From: Proteromonas lacertae
Lineage: Eukaryota > Sar > Bigyra > Opalinata > Proteromonadidae
Assembly (NCBI GenBank): GCA_002245135.1
Contig: NGBS01001173.1
Span: 1-64,000, forward strand
Length of the DNA: 64,000 nucleotides
Direction: 5' to 3'
The notes beneath the pieces were generated by a model. The model made no database searches, was not told where the DNA came from, and saw only the letters and a program-made list of their open reading frames with translations. The position numbers and the translations under genes are program-made. Of this stretch, positions 1 through 11,642 are shown piece after piece. Every line of letters starts with the position of its first letter. Positions within the stretch are counted from its first letter, which is position 1.

Positions 1-921
1 CTGACAATAATTCAACTGAAGTATTATTAAAATTTATTGCACCATATGAATATAATGGAGAAGGTAAATCATCAACAAGTAAAACAGGAGATGAATCATT
101 ATGACTAATCGAAAATTCTCTTTATTCATATCAACAATCACTTCATAAATTGAACCATCTCCATGATTGATGAAATTTGGATTTGAATTAACAACTGTTC
201 CAATATCACAATAATCAGTAATATCTTCACTTTCACCATCCCATGCAACATAATTACATGTTGTTAATAGTTCATAAATATTATCACCAGAATATGTATT
301 ATCTGTTGATAATCCTAACATTCCATCATATTCACTTCCATTTTGATGATATTTATATTTGATATGATAAACTCCATCTTCCATTTTCAAATTCAAATAA
401 CAATGATTAGAACTAAAACATGTATTTGTTATTAATTTTTCATTATTTGATATTGTTATTCCTTCGCTTTTGTTTAATTCTGTGAATTTTATATCAACAA
501 ATTCTAATGATATTTTGAATTTCTTTTCATTTACAATATTCTTACACATTATTTCATATTCTCTATTTTCTATTACTTTATTCACTTTTCCATTAATTAT
601 TCCATTTTCTTTATCTATCATCATTCCATCTGGCAATGAAGGATTGATTGAAAATTCACATCGATTTCCATCAAATAAAGGAATTATTGATATTTCTTCA
701 TAAATAGCAAATAAATATTCTGATTGAGGATATGAAAATGATGTGATTTCTTTTGTTTTTAATTCTTCCAATAATTCTTTATCTTTCATTATTACAATCA
801 TTTCTTCTTCTTCTTCGAAACTCAGTTTATTCTCTTTTATATATTCTATTAATAATTCTTTAGATTTGGAATTTAGATAATTATCTTCATTCAATATTCT
901 AAAAAGAATCTTTTTCCACAT
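1..921 (-). CDS. Partial gene: putative-Ig-like segment followed by SPRY-like segment
   Basis: The function is unknown; this is the 3' part of a gene that continues off the left edge. The first ~60 residues are charged and helical. A segment at about residues 62-145 looks like the widespread 'putative Ig' (He_PIG) fold, with a YPQSEYLF opening, then FSINPSLPDGMMID and NGIINGK. A SPRY/B30.2-like stretch follows at ~165-270 (YHIKYKYHQNG, MLGLST, GDGSIYEVIVDMNKENF). Near position 110 the SPRY-like reading moves by one base: the continuation SISHNDSSPVLLVDDLPSP is open in the neighbouring frame to the window edge. That is either a real lesion or an assembly indel. No signal peptide is visible here. 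The 1160-2040 block on the same strand is probably its 5' part. Domain names rest on motif impression only. Confidence 0.45.
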
Positions 922-1159
922 ACTTCTTCTATTATTGAAACACTCTTTTTATCATCAATGAATAAACATAAACACTTCATTGTTCGATCTCTTTTATTCT
1001 CATTGTATTCCATACATAATCTTTCCAATATATTTCTCTTTTTGTATTTGAGATATATTCTATTTAAATATATTTTTAGTATTTATACTTTCCATTTTCA
1101 TATTTTTATATTTCATTATCATCAATACTATTTCGGTCATTTTTATATTATTCATTTCT

Positions 1160-2040
1160 AATATACACATTATTTCATCATTCAATTCTTCTTCTTTCAT
1201 TTTATCCAATATTCCTCTTTCTTCTTCATTAAATTCTTCTTCTTCATTATCTTCATTGTAATTGTTGATTATTACATTTTGAATTCTATCATCTTTTATT
1301 AAATATAATTCTATATGATTTTACATTCATTTTTCTTTAATTCTATTTTCATTTCTTTCAACATTTCTTTATTCTCTTTTTCTATCTCTTTCTCTTTTAT
1401 CTTTTCACCATCGATATCTTCTTCTATCAATTGCTTAAAATCATCTTTAATCTCTTTATTATCTTTCTTATTCTTTTGGAATTTATACCATTCTAATAAC
1501 CGATTTAATAACCATAACTCATTCACTATTATCACATCTTTCATATTTAATATCTCCATCAAAATTATTCATTTCTAATCTCAACAAATATTCATTCTTA
1601 TATAATATTTATATCCTCGCTTTTCTATTTCCATATTTTTCAAGTCCTTCTATCTCTCTCAAACATCCACCAAATACATTACAAATATGAATTAATTTCA
1701 TTAATACTTCATCATCTATATTATTATTCACAAATTCATAACAATCATTATTATCTCTTTTTCACTATAACATAAACAAAACATCAACACTTCACACACA
1801 TTCTCTTACACATTATCAGTTCACCACCACTGTAGTATTTCTCCATCTCATAATAGCCAATTTCTTCGATTCTTCATATAACTCCAAAACTCCAACAAAC
1901 TCACGATCTAACAACAGTTTCTTTACAGTTTCATTTCCATTCACTAAAATTGACTTGATTGACATTATTCGATTATTTCCAATCTTCACTTCTATATCAC
2001 CCAAAACCACTTTCAACCAATTTTCGACATAATCTATCAT
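1160..2040 (-). CDS. Frame-broken upstream exons, probably of the same gene
   Basis: Consecutive open blocks on the minus strand read like one protein interrupted by small frame shifts. They run from MIDYVENWLKVVLGDIEVKIG (2040 to ~1830), through DDEVLMKLIHICNVFGGCL (~1740-1620) and a Glu/Lys-rich helical block starting at MEILNMKDVIIVNELWLLNR (~1560-1315), to an acidic block (~1310-1170). At least one small intron may lie at ~1756-1800. The order, a beta-rich opening and then helical segments, is reminiscent of a BTB-BACK arrangement, but no diagnostic motif is clear. It is either a decaying gene or a gene with several assembly indels. I do not assign a function. Confidence 0.3.
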
Positions 2041-2543
2041 AAAAATAAATATAAAATATACCCATCTTCTCTTATACTTTTATTCACTTTTTTTTATCAT
2101 CTTTATGTAAATATATAACAAAAATAAAGAAATTCAATTTTTATCAAAATTTGAATAACCCAAAATATAAAATATTATTAACTAGCTGATATAAGAAGTT
2201 GTTATGATGGTTTTTATTATGTTGCTGTTTGGAAATGTTAATATGAGCATATTGTAATCAGATAAGTCAAATCAGTGTTTTGAAAAGACAGAATAATATA
2301 AATATGTTTTAATTTAGATAATTTAGTAAAGATATTAATATTATTACTATAACTTTTCAATTTTAGTTTTTAATTCATTTTTTAATTTATTTTCAATTCA
2401 AACTAGAGTATTATATTAAATGATTTACAAAATATTAATTCTCATTTCAAACTCAAAGACAACAAAAAAGAAAAGAAAATATTATAACAAAATGAGTCAA
2501 GCCAAATCTTATCTTGGACGATTTTAATCTTATATTTATTTCA
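2041..2543. other. Intergenic region between divergent genes
   Basis: About 500 bases of AT-rich DNA separate the leftward gene ending its 5' side near 2040 from the rightward acyltransferase. I see no RNA gene, repeat or convincing ORF. It presumably holds both promoters. An ATG at 2492 opens only an 11-codon frame and is not the acyltransferase start. Confidence 0.5.
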
Positions 2544-3806
2544 ATGTCTGCTGAGTTAACAAGATACGAATCAGTAGTTCGTAGATGCTCTAACAGTTGT
2601 AAGCTTCATATAAACAGATATGTATCTAAAGAGCAAATAGAAGAAGCAATTTATATTCTTGCAAAAGAATACCGTTATTTATCATCAGAATATAGAGAAG
2701 GTACCGATATATTGGAATATAAAGATAATTACCATCCACCAGTGCATTATTTCGAGAAATCTTGTTCAGATGAACAATATGGGGAAGATATAAAGAAGGC
2801 AACTTATAGGCGATGTAAAAACACATCAGAATATTTTATTTATGCAAACAAAGAGATAGACGAGAGTGAAATTATTGCAATATTCAATCACGCTATGGTA
2901 GATGGTATATCATGTATTAATTTATGTCATAAGTTATGTTTGCATTTATGTGATCCAAGTGTAGAAGTAAAAGTTCACAGTTACGTTTCAGCTCAAGGTC
3001 AAATGAAGATTCCAAAAGAAGCTACTAGAAATGATTATAATATTGATAAAACTATACCAACTTTAGTATTACCTAAGTACTTACACGAATGTAGAGATGA
3101 TGAAAAGATATACAGTCGTGTTTATACAAGTTTAATCGGTGAAGATGATTTAAAAGAAATAATGAAATACACTCATGATGTTCATTGCAGTTTCCAAGGT
3201 TTATTATGGATAACAACATTATTAAGTCAAATGAAGATGTTTAATGTTGATGATTTTTCCAAATCTATACTTTTCCGCTCAATGGCAACTGCAAGAGGAA
3301 GAGCTGAATTTGATCCTCCTGTATTAGATGATGATATCTTATGTAGTGGATTCTTTTCTTTCGTTTTAAAGAAAATTAATAAAGGAGATAAAATAGCTGA
3401 TGTTTGTTCCGATTTAACAAAAAAATTACATACTGCGTTAGAAGAAAAGCAACAATTATATGATTTCTTTTTAGCTGATGATTATCGAATCAGTCCTAAA
3501 CAAACTCTAACTTGTTGTACAATGGGTAGAAGACCAAATCAAAGGCATTATGAAGGTAAATTTTCATTTGATGTTTTAAGTCAAAACTTCTTAACGGTTG
3601 ATAATATAAATGGGAAGGATAATGGTATGAGATTGTTTTGTTTCACTGTTAATGGTGCTGGATGTTATGTTAGTAATGATTATATCTATCCCCAATTCAC
3701 TGATGAAGAAATGAAGAACTATGTGGAAGATATAATAAAAATGATGAAATATTGTGTGAAAGAAGAGAATCGAAATGTTACAGTAGAAGAATTGATGAAA
3801 ATATAA
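2544..3806 (+). CDS. HxxxDG-type acyltransferase (condensation / alcohol-acetyltransferase superfamily)
   Basis: Probable soluble CoA-dependent acyltransferase of about 420 residues. The key evidence is HAMVDG at about residue 116 (bases ~2890-2907). This is the HxxxDG signature of the chloramphenicol-acetyltransferase / condensation / AATase / wax-ester-synthase superfamily, whose His acts as the general base. The two-lobed length fits. The BAHD-specific DFGWG motif is absent, which points to the AATase/condensation-like branch and not plant BAHD enzymes. The start is placed at the ATG at 2544 because the frame is closed by a stop at 2493 and only a TTG lies between. The gene is intronless and has no signal peptide or membrane segment. 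The substrate cannot be told from sequence. Confidence 0.65.
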   Translation: MSAELTRYESVVRRCSNSCKLHINRYVSKEQIEEAIYILAKEYRYLSSEYREGTDILEYKDNYHPPVHYFEKSCSDEQYGEDIKKATYRRCKNTSEYFIYANKEIDESEIIAIFNHAMVDGISCINLCHKLCLHLCDPSVEVKVHSYVSAQGQMKIPKEATRNDYNIDKTIPTLVLPKYLHECRDDEKIYSRVYTSLIGEDDLKEIMKYTHDVHCSFQGLLWITTLLSQMKMFNVDDFSKSILFRSMATARGRAEFDPPVLDDDILCSGFFSFVLKKINKGDKIADVCSDLTKKLHTALEEKQQLYDFFLADDYRISPKQTLTCCTMGRRPNQRHYEGKFSFDVLSQNFLTVDNINGKDNGMRLFCFTVNGAGCYVSNDYIYPQFTDEEMKNYVEDIIKMMKYCVKEENRNVTVEELMKI

Positions 3807-4039
3807 TTATTTCTTGATTTTTTTAATGGTTAAGAATTAATAATTGAACTTTCATCGAAATTTTTAATTAATACAAAAGTTGAAAAGATGGAAAATATCT
3901 TAAATACCAATATTACAAAGAATGATTAGTAATTTGTTGTTTATTTTACCTTATGTTCGAATATGATAATAGAAACTTGACTTCTTGTTTGAATATCTAA
4001 AACGAAAAATAGTCGTTTCATTTTAATTACATTTTCGAA

Positions 4040-7000
4040 ATGGATGACTTAGATCTATTTGGTGTATTCCAGAGCGATACATCCGAAAAGTATGTACTAT
4101 AAAAATAATATAAATAGACCTGCAAAGCGAAATAATGAAGGAATAGAAAAATCTAAACCAGTTAAGAAGCCTAAATCTACACCAACACCAGAAGTAGATG
4201 AAATAGAGCCAGAGATACCAGCTGCTCCAAGTGTAAATACTCAAAAAGATACATTAAGCAATGATAGTAAATTTACTCTACATGAAGAAGTATTACCATT
4301 GGATGGAGAAGTTCAGCCTTCTTGGACACCTAATCCAACTCCAGCTAAAACATATTCCTTCCCATTAGATCCATTTCAAGCAAAATCAATAGAATTTCTC
4401 GAAAAAGGTGAATCAGTATTAGTTACTGCTCACACATCAGCAGGAAAGACAGCAGTAGCAGAATATGCAATTGCAATGGCGTTAAGAGATAAGCAGAGAG
4501 TAATTTATACATCACCAATCAAAGCATTAAGTAACCAAAAATACAGAGATCTCCACGAAGAGTTCAATGATGTAGGATTAATGACAGGAGATGTAACAAT
4601 CAGTCCAAATGCATCATGTTTAGTAATGACAACTGAGATTCTTCGATCGATGTTATACAGAGGTAGTGAAATATTAAGAGAAGTAGCTTGGGTGATCTAT
4701 GATGAAATCCATTACATGAGAGATTTAGAAAGAGGAGTAGTATGGGAGGAAAGTATTGTTTTATTACCACATAAAGTGAGGTATGTTTTCTTGTCAGCAA
4801 CTATACCAAACGGTAAAGAATTTGCTGGATGGATTGCAGATACACACCATCAGAAGGTTCATGTGCTATATACTGAGTTTAGACCTACTCCATTGCAACA
4901 TTATATATATACATCAGGTAGTAATGGATTGTATTTAGTCTTAGATGAAACTGGGAAATTTAGAGAAAAGAATTTTCAAAAAGCAGTAAGTACGATGGCT
5001 AGTGGTGAATTAGAAGAACAGGTGATGAGTAAAAACAGTAAAAAACAATCAAAACAACCACAGAATCGAATTTAAAACAAATAGTGAAGTTAATAATGGA
5101 TAAGAATTACGATCCAGTGATTATTTTCAGTTTTAGTAAGAAAGAATGTGAAGGATATGGTAATGTAATAGCTCAAGATTGTTATACAACTAAAGATGAA
5201 CAAAAAATGATTAAAGAAGTGTATCAAGCCGCAATTGATGGCTTGAGTGATGAAGATAAACGTTTACCTCAAGTGAACTCAATGTTACCGTTATTAATGA
5301 ATGGAGTTGGTATACATCATGGTGGTTTACTGCCAATACTGAAGGAAATAATTGAAATATTATTCCAGGAAGGATTATTAAAGGTTTTATTTGCTACAGA
5401 AACCTTTGCAATGGGTGTGAATATGCCTGCAAGAACTGTAGTCTTTACAAATATAAAGAAATATGATGGTAAAGATTTTAGATTAATAACCAGTGGGGAA
5501 TACATTCAAATGAGTGGAAGAGCTGGTAGAAGAGGTAAAGATTTAAGAGGTATTGTTATACAGATGTTGGATGAAAAGATAGAACCAAATGATGTGAAGA
5601 GTATATTGAAAGGTGATGCTGACCCATTAAATAGTTCATTTTATTTGGGATATAATATGTTATTGAATTTAATGAGAGTAGAAGATGCTGATCCTGAATA
5701 TATTATTAAACATTCATTTTATCAATATCAAAAACAACAAGTATATATATATATATTATTATTATTATTATTATAGAAAGCTCCTTTATTATTAAACAAG
5801 ATTCATGAAATAGAAAGTGAATTATCAAAACTTAGTATTAGTGATGATAAAAATATTGGAAAACATTATGCTTTAACAGAAAAAATAAAAGAAAATGATA
5901 ATTTAATCAGACGAATGAACAATAGCAGTCCAAATTTAATAAAGTTCTTGATTTGTGGAAGATTGGTAGAGATTAAAAGTAAAAATAATCTGTTTGATTG
6001 GGGATGCGTATTACAGTGTAGTAAAAGTACAATAAGTGATGTTAATAATCCAGACAATATATGTGACTTATATACTGTTGATGTTTTATTATATGTATAT
6101 ATATGATATTTTTTTTTAATTTTTCTATTTATGTTGTATATATAGTGTGATCCAGATTCAACTAAAGATAATCCACTTCCTTGTCCACCTACTAAAAGAG
6201 GTAATATGTTAGCAATCAATGTAACATTATCAACCATTTACAACATATCATCAATAATATTACAATTAGATAAAGACTTGAAGAGTGTACATAAACGAAA
6301 TCAAACATATGAAAAGATAAAAGAAGTGAAGAAGAGATTTAATAATAATATTCCACTATTGAATCCAGTAAAAGATTTGAAAATCAATGAGAGTAAAATT
6401 GGTAAATTGATTGAAAATCAAAAGAATTTTGAAGAAGAAATAAGAATGATGAGTGATGTAGATGTGAATAGTAAAGATTATAAGGATTATGTAAATCGAA
6501 TTAAGCTTGAAGAGAAGAAAAAGAATTTGAAATTAGAAGTAAAATATGCTGAAGAATTAGCTTTAACCGTATATATTAATTTATATATATATATATATTT
6601 ATAGGATCAATTAAAAATGATGAAAAGAGTATTACGTCGTTTGGAATACATTGATGATAAGAACGTAGTATTAATGAAAGGCAAAGTAGCTTGTGAAATC
6701 AATGCAAGTGATGAATTATTATTAACAGAATTAATATTCGACAATGTCTTTAACGATTTAACAATTCCTCAATTATGTGGTTTATTAAGTATGTTGGTGT
6801 TTGAAGAGAAATGTGATGAAAATATTCATGTTCCACAGGATATGTTGGAAGTAATAAAACGATTAGAAGATAGTGCAAGAAGGTTAGGACAAGTATTAAT
6901 AGATGCAAAGATGGAGTTAGATTTAGAAGAATATGTTCATAAATATAAACCAGCTGTAGTTGATGTATATATATATATATATATATATATTATTTATGTT

Positions 7001-7246
7001 ATTCATATTTATTAGATTGTATATGGTTGGGCAAAAGGAGATTCTTTCAGTGAAATCTGTAAGAAGAATGACAGTATATATGAAGGTAGCGTAATTAGAT
7101 GTATTCGTCGTGAAGAAGAATTATTGAGAGAATTGATAGATGCTTCTCATGCAATAGGAAATAATGATTTAGAAAGCAAGTTCACTGAAGCAATAAAGTG
7201 TATAAAAAGAGATATAGTATTTGCTGCTTCTCTTTATTTGAATTAA
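4040..7246 (+). CDS. MTR4: MTR4-like nuclear exosome RNA helicase (SKI2 family)
   Basis: 3'-5' RNA helicase that feeds substrates to the nuclear exosome. Visible motifs are Walker [17 protein letters not shown] (motif II), SATIPN (III), the FSFSKKECE block, [24 protein letters not shown] (VI), and a C-terminal DSHCT-type helical domain ending FAASLYLN. That ending is characteristic of MTR4/SKI2 proteins. Six exons join in frame: 4040-4089, 4118-5740, 5777-6094, 6146-6568, 6605-6964 and 7016-7246. The first intron is only 28 nt. The total is about 1,000 residues, close to yeast Mtr4 (1,073). One problem exists near 5038-5060. The frame changes by one base between a Lys/Gln-rich linker and the conserved [17 protein letters not shown] segment. 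One extra A in the A6 run at ~5038-5043 restores it, so an assembly indel is likely. Confidence 0.93.
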
Positions 7247-7595
7247 TAAAAAATAAATTCAATATTGTTTCTATTATTATAAATTATGTGTATTGAATTT
7301 GTTGTTGTTTTGTTAATATTAATCAAGAAATGTGATCAGTATAATAGATTGTAGATTCTGATTATGTTTGAAATCTTATATATAAAATACTCACTTTATA
7401 TGTAAAACTTTAAGATTAACACAATTTTATAGAATAAGAAGTTTAATCAAGCGATTATGATATTGTTTATTAATGTAAATGAAAAAGCTTGATCACAAAG
7501 CTTGAAAGAATTGTTATTTTCTCTACAATTACACAAAATCAAACACATAATAATAATAATAATAATAATAATAAAACAATAATGAAATAATGTAA
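7247..7595. other. Intergenic region between convergent genes
   Basis: The 350 bases between the MTR4 stop and the stop of the leftward pseudokinase-LRR gene are AT-rich. They contain a short (AAT)n tract near 7550-7573. I see no ORF, RNA gene or repeat beyond that. Confidence 0.5.
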
Positions 7596-8640
7596 TTATT
7601 CTACATTCAAATAATCTTCTACAATTTCTTTCTTTACTTCTTTACTAATCCCATTTAATTTTATTGTTCCAATTGAAGAAAATGTTTCTAGAAATGATTT
7701 TAATTCTGATTGATCTATATTTTCTTTTACTGTAATATTTAGTTCAGTCATAAATTCTAATATTTCTCTATTTTCTTTCATCAATCTTAATTCTCTTTCA
7801 TTTAATTCATTTCCGGATATATCTATCTCATCTAATAGTTTATAATCTTTTAGTCTTTCTATTAACACTCTTAATCCTTTCTCACTCATTCCAATATCTA
7901 TTGAGTTTACAAAATTATTATATTCATAAAATACTTGAGAGATTTAATGTTTTACAATCTACAACAAATCTATCTAAATGTTTATATATAATCTCAACAC
8001 CTTCATCTCCAATTTCATTGTTAAATATTCTCTTTAGTCTTATAAATATTATTATTTTCTGAAAATGGTAATTTCTTACAAATCATTTCATATAATATAC
8101 ATCCAATTGACCATATCACACTTCTCTCATTACATTCTAATCCATTCAACTCTTCTGGGCTTTTAAAGCATATATCATATACTCTCCAATCTTCTTCTTT
8201 TCTCAAATCACTCAAGTATAAATCACATAACTTCATTTCATTACCTTTCTCTTCATACACTATGTTACTACTCTTCAAATTACCAATTACTATCTTATAT
8301 TCAATCAATATCATTACTATATCACATAAAGAACATATAACAACACATATATCACTCACAGAAACGGAGTTACTTTTAATCATCTCTTCTAAATCTATAG
8401 TGTAAAAATCTCGCAATAATATCATATGTTCATCACATCTATTCAACTGATACATTTTTAAAGGATATATGAAGGGTAAACAACTATCTGATAAAAACAA
8501 GTGGTTTTCTATAAACTGTAATAGTCCCTTCTCTTTTATCTCATTTACATTTAAGATTTTTTATCATCTTTCTTTCACTCTCATTCTCTACTACTAAATC
8601 TATTTCACTTAAACTCTTTTCAACTCGATCTTTTATCTAC
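7596..8640 (-). pseudogene. Truncated pseudokinase-LRR gene (copy A)
   Basis: Shortened relative of the gene at 54547-57827. The 5' part encodes the pseudokinase region (GNLKSSNIVYE in the catalytic-loop position, LCDLYL for DFG, FKSPEELNGL for APE, VIWSIGCILYEM for DxWSxG). It stops abruptly after KTKENI near 8025. The sequence then jumps into the last LRR region (FNNEIGDEGVE), a 37-nt intron at ~7896-7932, and the family's terminal exon (GMSEKGL ... FLETF). The C-lobe and most LRRs, about 2.1 kb in the long copy, are missing. AATATT is common to both sides of the junction. A further one-base break at the T6 run 8557-8562 may be an assembly indel. The catalytic Asp of HRD is absent here as in the long copy. 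Probably non-functional. Confidence 0.7.
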
Positions 8641-9016
8641 AAATAGAAATAAACAAAATACTTTACAATCATATGGTATTATCCGACATAATATATCTCC
8701 TAACAAACAATTCATCAAATTAAAGATTTTGGAATGTTTCAAAATATTGATTCGTTTCTTTTTCAAATTTCAAAAATTTAATTCTTGATTAAGAAAAGCA
8801 GAGTATATAAGGATGTTATCATGTTGGTCATGTGATTATTTGAAACTGAATTTGAAATATAAAAGTGAGATAAAATATGTTTCTATAAAGAAGTATGTAA
8901 TTTTATAGTAATTGATGTTTAGAAGTGATATAAAAAGTGACAATCATTTATGTGGAAGAGTGAAAGTATTATTTGGTTTATACAATTGTTGTTCTCCTTT
9001 GTTGATAAAGAACGAA
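8641..9016. other. Intergenic region between divergent genes
   Basis: AT-rich sequence between the truncated pseudokinase gene and the S11 peptidase. A short upstream exon of the leftward gene may lie at ~8670-8700 by analogy with the long copy (57769-57827), but no in-frame ATG is clear. Nothing else was seen. Confidence 0.4.
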
Positions 9017-9948
9017 ATGGGAAGTGTAGTATTATCTATAAATAATATAATGATGAATAATAGAGAGAATTGAATGGATTTATAAAAAGTGGAAGTTATG
9101 AATTATTTGTTCCACCATGGTTAAGTTGTACAAGTTGGGGAATAGCTGATTTATCAACAGAAAAAGTAATAGTATCAAAAAATCTAAACTATGAATGTCA
9201 ACCAGCCTCTTTAACTAAAATTTTAACAGTTTATTGTGTAATTCGATATTACAATTCCAACATTGAAGAAATGAAGAGAGAAATAGTGAAAGTATCTAAA
9301 AGAGCAGCTGAATGTAAAAACGGAACTCATGCTGATTTACAATATTGTGATGAAATTAGTGTTTATGACTTATTATATGCATTAATGCTTCCCAGTGGAA
9401 ATGATGCAGCAATCTCATTGGCTGAACATGTTGGTTCAAAAATATTATCCTCCAGGATTGAAAATCGAGAAAGAAGTGAAGATTTAAATGAATGTTATAA
9501 AGAGTTTATAAAACTAATGAATGATACTGTAAGTAGATTGGGATTAAAATATAGTCACTTTGAAAATGTTCATGGTATGAGAAACAAAGACAATAAGACA
9601 AGTGTATCTGATTTATTAACTCTTACATTTCATTGTTTGAATTTTGAATTATTTAGGAAAGTAACAAGTACAAAGAAGTATAGTTGTACAATAAAAGGAA
9701 GAAATAGAAATAGAAAGAAAGAGTATAAGAATAGTCATAGTTTATTAGGAATGAATGGTTTTAAATACGGTAAAACAGGTTGGGTTCCTGATGGGAATCA
9801 TGGAATTCATGGTAATTTATGGTCAGTTGTTGAAAGGAAAGAAAAGAAATTAAATGTGATTGTGTTAGGATGTGTAGATCAAAGTATGAGATTTGTTGAT
9901 AGTAGAGTAATAGTTGATTGGTGTTATAATGTTTTAGGGAATGAATAA
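9017..9948 (+). CDS. S11-type serine peptidase / penicillin-binding-protein-like hydrolase
   Basis: Member of the DD-peptidase/beta-lactamase fold. All three active-site elements of peptidase family S11 are present and correctly spaced: SxxK as PASLTKIL (about residue 52), SxN as PSGNDAA (about 113), and KTG as YGKTGW (about 240). Bacterial family members trim D-Ala from peptidoglycan. No signal peptide or C-terminal membrane anchor is seen, so this version may act in the cytosol on another substrate. The long exon has no in-frame ATG. A nine-base first exon (ATG at 9017) joined by a 38-nt GT-AG intron at 9026-9063 supplies one and keeps frame, and I prefer this start. Probable ancient transfer from bacteria (inference). 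Confidence 0.8.
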
Positions 9949-10116
9949 TGAAGAATGTTTTCTTTTTGTTTGCTTTTTGTAAAACAAACAATAACAATGA
10001 AAATCATATAATTTAATCACTTTCTGATGATACATTTTCTTTCTTATATTTCTCAAAATAAATATTTACAAGTATATCGCTTAATAAAGCTTTAGTGTAG
10101 GTGAAGTAAATAAGAA

Positions 10117-11375
10117 TTAAATAAAACTAAACTTAACATATATACATTTAATAAAAAAAGATATTGAAAAACGAACTTTTCTAATATTTCTATTTAAATA
10201 TAATTTATATTGTTTCTTTCTATTATAATATCTATGATTCTTATTCCATCCACTATTCAAATATTTCATAATCTTTGTAGTTATATCTTTACAATATTTT
10301 GGTCTTTGAATTAGTGGAACTATCTCTTTAGTAACAGGATCATAATTAAATTCTTCATCTAAACATGTTTTACAGTTAAATAGAGTTGGAACTTTATCTA
10401 CCGTCCTTCTTCTTTTTCCTTCACATCTTTTACCAATATAATGTCTACAGTTTTCACTTCCACAATAACAACGTTGAGGATTCTATAAATAATAATATAT
10501 TATTATTACTATACTTTTCCATATTGTACAAACGAATAATCGAACGACAATTCTGTACCTTTCTTTATGTCTTTATCTGCAAATATACCAACTCGTTGTT
10601 CACCTAATACAGTCCATTTTTCTATTCTACAATTAGGATCACATGAATGGTTGATGAATCTACCTATATTAGCCTTACGACTAGCATCTATATATTCATT
10701 ATTATCTAAAGACATGAAATATTGATGATGATCATGATATATCTATTAAAAAGAAATTATATTCTTTATATATATATACTGCTGCTCTTCTTTTATATTC
10801 TTCTTCATTTATTACTTCTCCTACATATTCTACTACTAATTCATTCTTAGGAATATCGTTTTTTGTTATTAATCCCCAACCTTTTCGTTTATCATGAACC
10901 ATATCCACTTTTTGCCAATTTCTCAATTGCATTCGACGATTCTGACAATCATGCTTACATGGACATAGACGATAACAACATTCTATCAATAAGGCTCGGT
11001 TTAAACAAGTCTCATCTTCACATTTACAATTATCTATTTGAATAAAGTGAGATATATACTTGCATAACAATCACAGACTGGATATTCATCCTATTGTTTA
11101 TAATAATTAATAACAAATACTAAATTTGCTTTATTTTTACTCCTATTTACATAAACATTTTCTGTAATCCATTCAAATTCCTTCCTTGCTTCTTCTTCAC
11201 TTCTTAAGAGATTGATAGCATGGATTCCACTATAAAATAATAAATACAAAGCAAACTTTTCTGGCTTTATATCAGGAGGAGGCGCTTGCGGTGGGGCAAA
11301 CTAGGATATAGTTCAAAAATTGTATACTCGATCTACATAGCAAAATTGATGCGGGGTTGCTTTGCTTCTCACCAT
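10117..11375 (-). CDS. AWS-SET-postSET histone lysine methyltransferase (ASH1/SETD2/NSD type)
   Basis: Chromatin enzyme predicted to methylate histone H3, with K36 the usual target of this subgroup. From the N-terminus it has a short Pro-rich leader, then ITENVY, an AWS zinc cluster (CDCYA, CKCEDETCLNR, LCPCKHDCQNRR), and the SET domain. The SET domain shows KGWGLITK, VEYVGEVI, FINHSCDPNC and ELSFDYSF. A post-SET motif CYCGSENC follows, then a basic tail. Exons join across introns of 26-37 nt at about 11049-11074, 10743-10780 and 10483-10514; another lies between the leader exon (ATG at 11375) and ~11302. An 18-nt piece at ~11234-11251 could be read as coding or as a tiny intron; it is in frame and I leave it coding. 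Total is about 370 residues, near the minimal catalytic core. Confidence 0.85.
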
Positions 11376-11456
11376 TTTTTATTTTTGATGGTACGAAACG
11401 ACTTTATTTTTATAAATTCAAAATAAAATAGAATATTTTAATAACTTTTATTTAAA

Positions 11457-11580
11457 TTACATAATAACACAACAACCTTTACTTTCGCCTTTAGAAGTTT
11501 CAGATGTTGGATTACTATTATTGTTGTTTGTAGTAGATGTATTATCTGATGCTGCTGTAGGTTGTGGTTGAGATTCATTC

Positions 11581-11642
<62 letters not shown>

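Noticed and set aside
11234-11251. An 18-nt intron in the SET gene
   Set aside because: The segment is GT...AG but is a multiple of three without stop and reads as ordinary coding sequence; no need to remove it.
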